NCBI GenBank assembly: GCA_012033355.1
Contig: JAAUQZ010000016.1
Location: 1 to 37,709 of the forward strand
From: Leptolyngbyaceae cyanobacterium RM1_406_9
GTDB taxonomy: Bacteria > Cyanobacteriota > Cyanobacteriia > Elainellales > Elainellaceae
Length of the DNA stretch: 37,709 nucleotides
Direction: 5' to 3'
How positions within the stretch are numbered: the stretch's first letter is position 1; each line of letters opens with the position of its first letter. Of the stretch, positions 9,342-18,321 are shown in pieces. The translations under genes and the position numbers were made by a program. A model generated the notes under the pieces. It was not told the DNA's origin and did not search any database. It worked only from the letters and a program-made list of their open reading frames with translations.

Positions 9342-11294
9342 TTATTGCCAAAGCCGAATTGTTCTATCTTTGCTGCTGCTGATCAGGGTCTTTCCGTCGG
9401 GGCTGAAGTCCAGGGAAATTACCCAGTCTGAGTGACCCGCTAGCGTATTTACAAGTTCTCCGGTTTGCAGATTCCAAACGCGAACTGTTTTGTCGAGGCT
9501 GCCACTGGCGGCCGTTTTTCCAGAGGGGCTAATGGCGACAGTGACAACCTGTTCTGAATGTCCAGATAGCGTCTGGGAGAGTTCTCCGGTCTGGTAGTCC
9601 CAAATTTTGACGGTTTGATCCCAACTGCCGCTGATCAGGGTCTTTCCATTGGGGCTGAGGTCGATTGACCGGACGGCATTGGAGTGTCCTTTGAGGGTGC
9701 GTAATTCTTTCCCCGTCTGCAAATCCCAAATTTTGATGCTTTTGTCGCTGCTGCTGGTGGCGAAGGTGCGATTATCAGGGGCGATCGCCGCTGACCAAAC
9801 TGTGCCGGAGTGTCCGGCGATCGTTTGTTGCAGGTCGTAAGTCTGCAAATCCCAAATTTTGACTGTGCCACTGTAGTCACCGCTGACAAACCTGTTGCCG
9901 TCAGGACTGATTGCAACCGTCCAAATTGGACTCAGGTGCCCTGAGAGCGTTCCACGCAGTTCACCCGTTTGCAAATTCCAAATTTTGATCTTGCCATCAC
10001 CACCACCGCTAACTAGGGTTTGATTGTCGGGGCTAATGGCAACTGCTCGGATTGCGTCTGAGTGTCCCGAAAAAGAGCGAAGAACTTTACCGCTGTAGAT
10101 ATCCCAGAGCTTGATGTCGCTGTCGTAACTGCCGCTAACCAGAGTTTGACCATTGGGGCTAACAGCAACTGCCCAAATGGTATCTGACACTTGACCCAGA
10201 AAATTTGTCAACGAAAAATCTGGTTCTGGGAATGCTTCTTGAGGCTCAACTGGCTTGGGAGATATCGCGAATGGCAGCCCGTAATAGTAAGCTCCAAGCG
10301 CTAGACCAATTAAAACCCCAATACCAAACATTACCAGTGGAGAGCGATGTCGTCTGGAGCGACGGGGCAAAATTTCTGCTTCTTCAGTCGGTTGCGCCCA
10401 AGTCAGCAATTTCGGAGATTGGGACAGGTCGAGTGATTTTTTTGCAGACGTTAAACCTGAGTTATCTTCAGCAGTAGCGATGGCTGCACTCTCTAGTACG
10501 GTTTGGAGAGACTGCTGAATATCTTGCCCTGACGGATCAGAAAGGGGCGATCGCCCCGTTGCTGAGGAAGCCGTATCCTGCAACCCCGGCAGTGTTATCA
10601 CGATACTCAGACTCTCCTCAACATCGGGTTCAGGAGCAGCAACGCAATTCCGGTTTTCCTTGACATCGGACTCAGGAGCAACACAACTCTGGCTCTCTTC
10701 AACCTCAGATTTGGAAGGAGGGAGGTTAGGTAAGGATTGTAGCAACTCCACTAGCCCTACTGAGTTAAACGCCCCGTGTTCTGGACGGCGTTCTTGCTGT
10801 GGACTTTTCAGATAGACATATTCTGCCTCTACTTTGTGAAGCTGAGTGGCAGCATCGATCCGGAAATCTTCCAAACAAGCTCCAGTCCAATGGGTTGCCG
10901 TAAAGTCTGCTCCTCCCGCTCGGACTTTTGTTAAATCAGCGTGGACAAAATTGGCTTCGCTGAATTTAGCATCGCTTAAGTTTGCATCTCTAAGATTGGC
11001 AGCATTCAAGTTTGCGCCATTCGCATAAACACCAGTCAAATTTGCCCCTGATAAATCTGCGCCTTTAAGATTTGCCCCAATTAAGCAGGCTCGGCTGAGG
11101 TTGCACCCCCTCAAGTCAGCTTCACTTAAATCTGCCTCAAAAAGATACGCTCGGCTGAGATCTGGCTTGACCGCAGAGTTTTCCTGTCTCCAGCGATTCC
11201 AGACTTCTATTCCTTGCTCAATCAACGCGAGGTAGTCGTTGTCTGTCACAGTACGCACCTCCTGGTGAATTGAAAGCGAAGGCACTGCACACAA
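9342..11294 (-). CDS. pentapeptide-repeat / TM / WD40-repeat protein
   Basis: N-terminal 'ADLSEADLRGCNLSRACLIGANLKGADLSGANL' pentapeptides, TM 'LVMFGIGVLIGLALGAYYYGLPFAI', then tandem WD40 blades ending 'SGS.DKTVKIWD/RLWQ'. Confidence 0.93.
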   Translation of the reverse strand: MCAVPSLSIHQEVRTVTDNDYLALIEQGIEVWNRWRQENSAVKPDLSRAYLFEADLSEADLRGCNLSRACLIGANLKGADLSGANLTGVYANGANLNAANLRDANLSDAKFSEANFVHADLTKVRAGGADFTATHWTGACLEDFRIDAATQLHKVEAEYVYLKSPQQERRPEHGAFNSVGLVELLQSLPNLPPSKSEVEESQSCVAPESDVKENRNCVAAPEPDVEESLSIVITLPGLQDTASSATGRSPLSDPSGQDIQQSLQTVLESAAIATAEDNSGLTSAKKSLDLSQSPKLLTWAQPTEEAEILPRRSRRHRSPLVMFGIGVLIGLALGAYYYGLPFAISPKPVEPQEAFPEPDFSLTNFLGQVSDTIWAVAVSPNGQTLVSGSYDSDIKLWDIYSGKVLRSFSGHSDAIRAVAISPDNQTLVSGGGDGKIKIWNLQTGELRGTLSGHLSPIWTVAISPDGNRFVSGDYSGTVKIWDLQTYDLQQTIAGHSGTVWSAAIAPDNRTFATSSSDKSIKIWDLQTGKELRTLKGHSNAVRSIDLSPNGKTLISGSWDQTVKIWDYQTGELSQTLSGHSEQVVTVAISPSGKTAASGSLDKTVRVWNLQTGELVNTLAGHSDWVISLDFSPDGKTLISSSKDRTIRLWQ

Positions 11295-11439
11295 ATGTTA
11301 CGAAACGGGCAGCCCCAAAAGATTCATCATTCAGCAAACTCAGTAGATGCTAGATGGTAGACGTACTCACGCTACGGTTGTTCATCTGTTGGCTATTCTC
11401 TGCCAAATGGGATGCCGATGCCAACCCCTACCTATCCTC

Positions 11440-11482
11440 AGGAGAAAAGGGGGGCAGTTTTCACCTACCCCCTTTTTCTCCT
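11440..11482. terminator. hairpin, about 15-bp stem with G-rich/C-rich arms
   Basis: aggagaaaagggggg ... cccccttttt ctcct with one G:T pair. Confidence 0.5.
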
Positions 11483-11643
11483 AGCCTAAGTAATTCACAC
11501 TACAACAATTAAAGCCCGACCTTGATACATAGCAGTCAGCTCAATGCATCAGAGTCGGGCATTTAAGATGAGGTAAAAGGGTCGCTTTCTTACAGAGACC
11601 CAGCACATTTTTGCATCAGCTAACTAAATCGATGCCTCAGAAA

Positions 11644-11832
11644 TTAAGCTCTGTCGATCACATCTTTTGCTGCATCTTTAACGTCTTCTACGGCGTGCAT
11701 CGCTGCTGCCTGACTTTGCTTATCCTGTCCTTCTACTTTGTCCTTAGGATCACCTGTCACGTCACCGATTGCTTCCTGAACCTTGCCTTCGACGTTCTTT
11801 GCAATAGCTTTGGCTCTATCTTCAATACTCAC
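11644..11832 (-). CDS. CsbD-family stress-response protein
   Basis: 'MSIEDRAKAIAKNVEGKVQEAIGDVTGDPKDKVEGQDKQ'. Confidence 0.92.
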   Translation of the reverse strand: MSIEDRAKAIAKNVEGKVQEAIGDVTGDPKDKVEGQDKQSQAAAMHAVEDVKDAAKDVIDRA

Positions 11833-12090
11833 GTTCTTTCTCCTTAGATAATGTAAGCCTATCCGTTTGATTTGAAAGGTAACACTTTAAGCAAAGAGAA
11901 CACATCGTTCCGCAGGTAGACTGGTTACATCAGTCGAGGGAGGTATTTCTATGAATTTTAATCTCTGCCTACCAAGTGATGCTGGACATACGTATTCCCC
12001 TACGCGACAAAGGGCTTAAGCTCCTTGTTCAGGCGACGATCGCCTGGTTCTAACCATCTCGACAGTTGCCATAAAATTGGAACAAAGAAA

Positions 12091-12106
12091 GGGGGCATTA
12101 GCCCCC
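12091..12106 (-). terminator. Rho-independent terminator for the sugar transferase gene
   Basis: gggggc-atta-gccccc; on the minus strand it is followed by tttctttgtt. Confidence 0.6.
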
Positions 12107-12169
12107 GCCTGCAATCTACTCATCCAAATTTAAGTTTGGGATAGAGAATGAATTAAATTTAGAACTGTT

Positions 12170-12847
12170 TTAGAAGGCTCCTACTCGTGCGAAAACCACA
12201 TAGAGCGTTCTTAAGATCACAAACAGATCATAAGAGGGAGTCCAACGGCTTTGGTAACGTAAGTCTAAATCTACAATCTGCTCGAAATCTTCGATGGCCG
12301 ACCGACCGTTGACTTGCCACTCACCTGTGATGCCTGGTTTGACGTTGAGCCGCTGCCAATGGCGATCGCTATACTGAGACACCTCATCAACAGTAGGAGG
12401 ACGAGTTCCAACCAGGCTCATATCGCCCATCAGCACGTTCCAAAACTGAGGCAGTTCATCCAGGCTAGTTTTACGTAAGAACTTCCCAACTTTGGTAATG
12501 CGAGGATCTTGACGATTTTTAAAGATTAGCCCTTTGGCTTCGTTCTTAATTTGCGCCTTTAGCTCATCTGCGTTTGTCACCATTGAGCGGAATTTAACCA
12601 GGTGAAACACCTGCCCTCTCAAGCCACAGCGCTTTTGGATAAAGAAGATTGGTCCAGGATTATCGAGCTTGATGGCGATCGCGATGGGCACAAGCACCAG
12701 AGAGAGGAGCATTAATCCGACCAGGCTCCCAACTATGTCAAGTACCCGCTTAGAGCTGGAGTTTACAGAAGGGTGCAGAGAACTGCCGAGGGTCAACGTT
12801 TGAGAATGGGGGGAGTTGGCGATCGCGGGTGAAAAAGTAGATTGCAT
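12170..12847 (-). CDS. exopolysaccharide priming sugar transferase (WcaJ/bacterial sugar transferase family)
   Basis: 'KRVLDIVGSLVGLMLLSLVLVPIAIAIKLDNPGPIFFIQKRCGLRGQVFHLVKFRSM...LRKTSLDELPQFWNVLMGDMSLVGTRPP'. Confidence 0.95.
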   Translation of the reverse strand: MQSTFSPAIANSPHSQTLTLGSSLHPSVNSSSKRVLDIVGSLVGLMLLSLVLVPIAIAIKLDNPGPIFFIQKRCGLRGQVFHLVKFRSMVTNADELKAQIKNEAKGLIFKNRQDPRITKVGKFLRKTSLDELPQFWNVLMGDMSLVGTRPPTVDEVSQYSDRHWQRLNVKPGITGEWQVNGRSAIEDFEQIVDLDLRYQSRWTPSYDLFVILRTLYVVFARVGAF

Positions 12848-13926
12848 AATTTTCCTTACTATCGCTGGCGTATTCAGGAGATAAAGCGTGTATTTACGCA
12901 GGTTTAATTACCTAAAACATATATTCACTTCTTCAAAGGCAGAACGCATCTGGAATGGGCTTAGCCAAAACTTTATTGCTAAATCCATATTCTCCGGTTT
13001 GTTTAAATTATTTATGAAGCGAAAGAAAAATCCGGATTTCACTGCCTTTAGGTAGATGTTTGTAGAGCATCAAGCAAATAGTCGAAGCGGCCTTTAACTT
13101 TTCGAGTAGGCTCCGAGTTAGCTATACTTTGTGCGACAAAATTGTCTCTACCCTAAGAGAGATAATAGGTTCTCCTCTTTTGGATAGCAGATGGCAGGAT
13201 CTGGTGGGAAAAACTATTTGGCGATCGCTTATAATCTACCCAAAGATAGAAGTCAGAAAAAAGATAAATTTTTCAACCCGGACTTTACTCTATTAACTTT
13301 TTATACTTGTATCTTTTAGAACAGGAAAAGTAAGGTTTTCTAAGGAAACTCACAGAATTTTAGTTGCAGAATCAGAGATTAAGTTCTTGAGTAACTTAAA
13401 AGCGATACATTCTGACTACTGTGTACCTGTCGTTGATTTGTGAAGTGAATGTGAGCCTTCAGTGAAGTTACGCAGGATTGTTGATTAAGCAATGGAAACT
13501 GTGCGATATTCTCTCCCATGTCTTCTTAAGGCTGTGCGTAGATACACTTATGACTGGTTTGCTCTACGGCTGGTTCAGATAAATCTTTGACTTCATCAGC
13601 TTAAGGTTAGAGCAGGAAAGTTTATTAGAGTGTTTTCTACATATGTGCAAAAGCAATTTGAGAACACATTAGACAAAACTTAAAGGTTTTTAAGACTCAT
13701 GATTTCGTTCCCCAGCGACTCTTAGTGAAAGGGTTCCAGAATCTTCTTCACCAATCTGTAAGTGGTCAAGAAGCGAGGAAAAGGGTGACGATGCTATCTT
13801 CATGACTCCTTGGGTTAATTAGGCTTTTCTTAAACTAGCTGTCTTTAAGGATTCGGTTTGGAGGAATCATTCTCTCAAGCCATCTCTAAAGGTTTGTAGA
13901 GCATTGATTCTACAAGTAGTTTTGAT

Positions 13927-13972
13927 GAGCTTATTTATGAGAACCTAAAGTTAGGTTCTCATAAATAAGCTC
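13927..13972. repeat. perfect 22-bp inverted repeat, 2-nt loop, in a 1.28-kb intergenic region
   Basis: gagcttatttatgagaacctaa-ag-ttaggttctcataaataagctc. Confidence 0.85.
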
Positions 13973-14131
13973 TTGGCGTTTTTCTTAACTCTATTTGATC
14001 GAATTTTTTCCTCGCTTCTTTAAATTTGAGTCATTAGGATGAGACATTTAGGCGAGAGAAGGATATTTAATTTTAGAAGAAATTTGAATAGTAAAGAGTG
14101 CGATTGTGAGGTCAAAAGGGGTAGATTTTAG

Positions 14132-14947
14132 ATGACGGAAGAGGTAAAAATTCTAAACCTGTCTATTAGCAATTTGTCTAGGCAAGAATTGCTAAATCAG
14201 TTGAAATTAGGCATTGTTTTTACACCAAATGTAGACCATTTGATTAAGCTGCAAAATGATCCAGAATTTCTCAAGGTTTATGCCGTTGCTCACTATAAGA
14301 TTTGCGACAGTACAATTCTGTTGTTAGCATCAAAGTTTTTAGGTTGTCCTATTAAGGAAAAGATTTCTGGCTCTGATTTCTTTCCTGCATTTTATGAATA
14401 TCACAAGAAAAATCGAGACGTTAAGATCTTTCTGCTAGGAGCCTCTGCTGGAGTTGCTAGCAAAGCACAAAGCAACATTAACCAAAGAATAGGTAGACAA
14501 ATTGTTGTAGGTTCATATTCTCCCTCTTTTGGCTTTGAGAGGAATGAGGTGGAATGTCAGGAGATTGTGGACATTATCAACCGCTCAGGGGCAACCGTTT
14601 TGGCAGTAGGAGTAGGTGCGCCCAAGCAGGAAAAATGGATTTGTAAGTATAAAGATCAACTACCAAATATCAAGATATTCTTGGCGATCGGAGCAACAAT
14701 TGATTTTGAGGCGGGGCATAAGCGTAGGGCACCTAAGTGGATGAGTGAGGTTGGCTTTGAATGGCTCTATCGACTTATTTCAGAACCGAGAAGGCTGTGG
14801 AAGCGCTATCTGGTGGATGACATTTATTTCTTTTGGTTAATTTTGCAGCAAAGATTCAATTTTTACAAATTTCCAACTGTTTTAGGGCTAGAGAAGGACC
14901 AGTACAAATCTTCAAAGCAAACCAGTAATATCTCCGCCAAAGTTTAG
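14132..14947 (+). CDS. WecG/TagA/CpsF-family glycosyltransferase
   Basis: 'FTPNVDHLIKLQNDPEF...ICDSTILLLASKFLGCPIKEKISGSDFFPAF...GVGAPKQEKWI...AIGATIDFEAGHKRRAPKWMSEVGFEWLYRLISEPRRLWKRYL'. Confidence 0.95.
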   Translation: MTEEVKILNLSISNLSRQELLNQLKLGIVFTPNVDHLIKLQNDPEFLKVYAVAHYKICDSTILLLASKFLGCPIKEKISGSDFFPAFYEYHKKNRDVKIFLLGASAGVASKAQSNINQRIGRQIVVGSYSPSFGFERNEVECQEIVDIINRSGATVLAVGVGAPKQEKWICKYKDQLPNIKIFLAIGATIDFEAGHKRRAPKWMSEVGFEWLYRLISEPRRLWKRYLVDDIYFFWLILQQRFNFYKFPTVLGLEKDQYKSSKQTSNISAKV

Positions 14948-14951
14948 TTTT

Positions 14952-16649
14952 GTGAGGGCAATTATGAATCATCCTGTTATCGCTATTGGGCTTGATGCCG
15001 CAGATCCATCACTGATTGAAGCTTGGATGTCGCAGGGACATTTGAAGACGTTGAAACAGTTACGCGATCGCGGCCTCTACACCCGCCTTAAAACCTTCGA
15101 TTATTACCGCGCAGAAACACCCTGGACAACTTTTTTGACGGGTATTTCTCCTGAAAACACGGGCTACTGGGCACCCGTAAAATTTCATGAGGGCACGTAT
15201 GAAGCGAAGGAAATTGAGGCTTACGATTTCTTGGAACACCAGCCCTTCTATGCTTTAGGAGATGACTATAAAGTTGCGGTATTTGATATGCCGCAGTCTA
15301 CTCTTTCTGAACGGGTCAATGGTTTGCAGGTTTTAGCTTGGGGGGCACATTCACCCCTTACGCCTAGCCATTCCAAGCCCGCAGATTTACTAGCAGAACT
15401 GACGCAAAAACACGGCGAACATCCGCGATTGCGAAACGATCATGCAAGCTGCATGAATGTAGCTGCATTAAAACGACTGCAAGCTGACATTCAGGTAGGA
15501 ATTGCCCGTCGTGCCGTAATCTGTCAGGATCTGTTGCAGCGCCAGCCCTGGGATTTGTTTCTCACTATTTTTGGAGAAACGCACTCTGCAGGTCACTATC
15601 TCTGGCACTTGAGCCAACCCAGCCATCCGCTGTATGAAATCTATAGAGATCAGGTTTCTGGCGACCCGCTGCTGGAAGTGTTTGAAGCGGTAGACGAGGC
15701 GATCGCCCAAATCCTATCAAAAGCGCCAAAAGATGCTCAGGTAGTCGTCTTTGCGGCACATGGCATGGGGGACAACGTGATGGACTTGCCCAGCATGGTG
15801 TTTTTGCCAGAACTGCTCTATCGGTTTAACTTTGGCAAACCTGCTCTTGCTGATGGACAGCTTGGCGCTCCACCCTCACAACCGATTACCAAAGGACGGG
15901 TCGAGCGAGGTTGGATTGGTGCCGTGTGGGGCTTAAAGCACGATGCCAATCGACTGAGAAGCTGGCTACGGCAAAAACTGCCCAATAAACTGTTCAGATA
16001 CATAGAGCCGCTATTTGGCAAAGACCAGCAGCCCGATCTGGTTTCCCCTTTCAAATTAATTGAGCAGGGCGACTCACTATTTTTTCAGCCTGCGGTTTGG
16101 TACAGGCCGTTTTGGTCACAGATGCGGGCATTTGCACTGCCCAGCTACTCTGAAGGCTACATTCGCATCAACCTAAAGGGGCGTGAGCCAGCGGGCATGG
16201 TTGACCCATCCGAGTATGAAGCGCTGTGTGATGAATTGAGTCAGCTTCTCTACAACCTGAAAGATGCACATACAGGGCAGCCAATGGTGAAGCAAATTGT
16301 GCGGACGCGCCAGCACCCAGACCAGCGTGACCCCAAATTGCCTGATGCCGATCTGGTGATTATCTGGCAAGAAGAGTACGTCACTGATGTTGTAGATAGT
16401 CCTGAATTGGGACGAGTTGGGCCCGTTCCCTACAGCCGTACCGGAAGCCACCGCAGCGATGGATTTCTGCTCGCGCAGGGTCCAGAAATTGAACCCGGTT
16501 CTAGTGCGCCAGAAGGTCATGCGCTAGACCTGGCCCCAACCGTTTTGAGCCTGATGGGTGCATCGATCCCTCCCCATTTTGAGGGAAGACCGCTGGTTGA
16601 AACGCTGGATTTTGGCTCAGTAACGTCACCTTCATTCATCTACCACTAG
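14952..16649 (+). CDS. alkaline phosphatase superfamily protein (type I phosphodiesterase/nucleotide pyrophosphatase-like); start may be 14964
   Basis: 'VIAIGLDAADPSLIEAWMSQGHLKTLKQL', 'ETPWTTFLTGISPENTGYW', 'VVVFAAHGMGDN', 'GSHRSDGFLLAQGPEI...ALDLAPTVLSLMG'. Confidence 0.88.
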   Translation: MRAIMNHPVIAIGLDAADPSLIEAWMSQGHLKTLKQLRDRGLYTRLKTFDYYRAETPWTTFLTGISPENTGYWAPVKFHEGTYEAKEIEAYDFLEHQPFYALGDDYKVAVFDMPQSTLSERVNGLQVLAWGAHSPLTPSHSKPADLLAELTQKHGEHPRLRNDHASCMNVAALKRLQADIQVGIARRAVICQDLLQRQPWDLFLTIFGETHSAGHYLWHLSQPSHPLYEIYRDQVSGDPLLEVFEAVDEAIAQILSKAPKDAQVVVFAAHGMGDNVMDLPSMVFLPELLYRFNFGKPALADGQLGAPPSQPITKGRVERGWIGAVWGLKHDANRLRSWLRQKLPNKLFRYIEPLFGKDQQPDLVSPFKLIEQGDSLFFQPAVWYRPFWSQMRAFALPSYSEGYIRINLKGREPAGMVDPSEYEALCDELSQLLYNLKDAHTGQPMVKQIVRTRQHPDQRDPKLPDADLVIIWQEEYVTDVVDSPELGRVGPVPYSRTGSHRSDGFLLAQGPEIEPGSSAPEGHALDLAPTVLSLMGASIPPHFEGRPLVETLDFGSVTSPSFIYH

Positions 16650-16662
16650 GCAAGAGGAGCAA

Positions 16663-16839
16663 ATGATGAAGCATATGGTTATTGCGATTGGTTTAGATTC
16701 GGCAGATCCGGTTTTGTTGGAGCAATGGATGTCTCAGGGGCATCTGAAAAAACTGCGACAGTTTCGGCAGCAAGGGGCATATGGGCGGCTAGTCGCCCCG
16801 ATCGAATTTGCTCTAGTTAACGACTTTGGTACGTTCTGA
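16663..16839 (+). pseudogene. 58-aa 5' remnant of a second alkaline-phosphatase-superfamily gene
   Basis: 'MMKHMVIAIGLDSADPVLLEQWMSQGHLKKLRQFRQQGAYGRLVAPIEFALVNDFGTF*', clearly paralogous to the N-terminus of the preceding gene; preceded by aagaggagc; its TGA overlaps the next gene's ATG (TGATG). Confidence 0.85.
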
Positions 16840-18245
16840 TGAAAACGATTCAAGCTGTCGCTCGATATTTCCCAGAAAAGTGTGGTGGTATTCATATTCA
16901 CCTGAGCGAACTGCTGCCTGTACTAAAGTCCCTCGGCGTGGAGAGCAAGGTTGCAGCATCGCAGGATTTACCAACCGAAGATCACTACACCTATCGAGAT
17001 ACAGAGGTTTACCGCTATCCGGTGTTTCCACAGCCTAAGTCTGAGCCAAATCATGGGGCGATCGCTCACGGTGGGTTCGATCGCTTTGCCCAATGGCTTA
17101 AATCCCAGCAGGCAGATGTGTATCACCAGCACCAGTGGACTCCCAAATGTGGCTTACCCCATCTGCGTTTAGCTAAAGAACTGGGAATGGCAACGGTGGT
17201 GTCAGTGCGCTTGCCTCAGCCGATTTGTCAGCGTCAAACCATGATGCTGTATGGGGAAACAGCCTGTGACGGCAAAATTGACCAGGTGCGCTGTAGCCGC
17301 TGCTGTGGGGTTTCGCCTCATTTGCCGCCTGCAATGCTCAAGGGATTGAGCCATACGCCAATGCCGATCAGCGTGGCAGCGGCGGGTGTGCTGCGGCGGC
17401 TTAACTCAGGCAGCATTCGATCGGTCGCAGAAGCCACCTTGCGACCGATCGCCATTCCTACGTTTGTGGTGGCGCGTCAGTATGGGCTACAGGAAATGGC
17501 GCAGTTTGCCGATCGCATTATTGTTATGAGCGAGTGGGTACGGCAGGCGCTACTGGTCAACGGCATTCCTGAGGAAAAGCTATTTTTACTGCGTCACGGC
17601 ATTTCGGATACGTTTGCTCAGCAGAAAGTGGCTCATGTGAGGGGCGATCGCCTGCGAGTTGGCTTTTTAGGACGCTGGGCACACGACAAAGGCATTCACA
17701 TTTTGGTGGAAGCAGTCAAGCGGCTACCCGAAGATTTTCCGATTGAGCTAATTTTGCACGGTGTACCGCAAGATGCTGCCTATCGAGAACGCATTACTGC
17801 CCGAATTGACAACGATCCACGCATTCGCGTTACCCAAGAACTGTCGAGATCAGAATTGCCTCAGGCGCTAGCGGGCTTTGATGTGCTGGCAGTTCCTTCA
17901 CAGTGGCTAGAAACGGGTCCCGTTGTGGTGCTGGAGGCTCATGCACACGGTTTGCCTGTGATGGGTTCTGACCTGGGCGGTATTGCGGAAAAGGTGAAGC
18001 ACGGCGTAGATGGGCTGCTGGTTGCGGCTGGCGATCCGGCTGCTTGGGCAGATGCTTTTGCGCGACTGGCGCTGGATGAAGACTACTTAAATCAGCTACA
18101 AGCCGGAATTCAGCCTGTCCGCACGATCAGCATGGAGGCGGCAGAGTCGCTGATGGTTTACCAGAGCGTACTGGTCAAACAGTCTACGGTGGGCAATCCC
18201 TGGACTGAAGCAACTCCGATGGAAGCAGGTGTGGGAGTGCTTTAA
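16839..18245 (+). CDS. GT4-type glycosyltransferase with Cys-rich insertion
   Basis: 'VGFLGRWAHDKGIHILVEAV...ETGPVVVLEAHAHGLPVMGSDLGGIAEKV'; Cys-rich 'CQRQTMMLYGETACDGKIDQVRCSRCCGV'. Confidence 0.9.
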   Translation: MKTIQAVARYFPEKCGGIHIHLSELLPVLKSLGVESKVAASQDLPTEDHYTYRDTEVYRYPVFPQPKSEPNHGAIAHGGFDRFAQWLKSQQADVYHQHQWTPKCGLPHLRLAKELGMATVVSVRLPQPICQRQTMMLYGETACDGKIDQVRCSRCCGVSPHLPPAMLKGLSHTPMPISVAAAGVLRRLNSGSIRSVAEATLRPIAIPTFVVARQYGLQEMAQFADRIIVMSEWVRQALLVNGIPEEKLFLLRHGISDTFAQQKVAHVRGDRLRVGFLGRWAHDKGIHILVEAVKRLPEDFPIELILHGVPQDAAYRERITARIDNDPRIRVTQELSRSELPQALAGFDVLAVPSQWLETGPVVVLEAHAHGLPVMGSDLGGIAEKVKHGVDGLLVAAGDPAAWADAFARLALDEDYLNQLQAGIQPVRTISMEAAESLMVYQSVLVKQSTVGNPWTEATPMEAGVGVL

Positions 18246-18321
18246 GCCTGGGGGAAGCCCATTTCAGGCAGCTTTGATCGGATATGTCTGCATAGTCTAA
18301 TTTCTTAGCCAGGTGAATTTC

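Noticed and set aside
9342-10200. Regularly spaced repeats that could suggest a CRISPR array
   Set aside because: About 126-bp periodicity is the WD40 blades; no constant short repeat with unique spacers.
9529-11028. Shadow ORFs within the WD40/pentapeptide gene (both strands)
   Set aside because: Explained by the repeats of the true coding frame.
11514-11560. gcccgac...gtcgggc inverted repeat downstream of the CsbD gene
   Set aside because: Only a 7-bp stem with a 33-nt loop; could be a terminator but too weak to call.
11611-11847. Plus-strand ORF 11611..11847
   Set aside because: Antisense to the CsbD-like gene, Cys/Phe-rich shadow translation.
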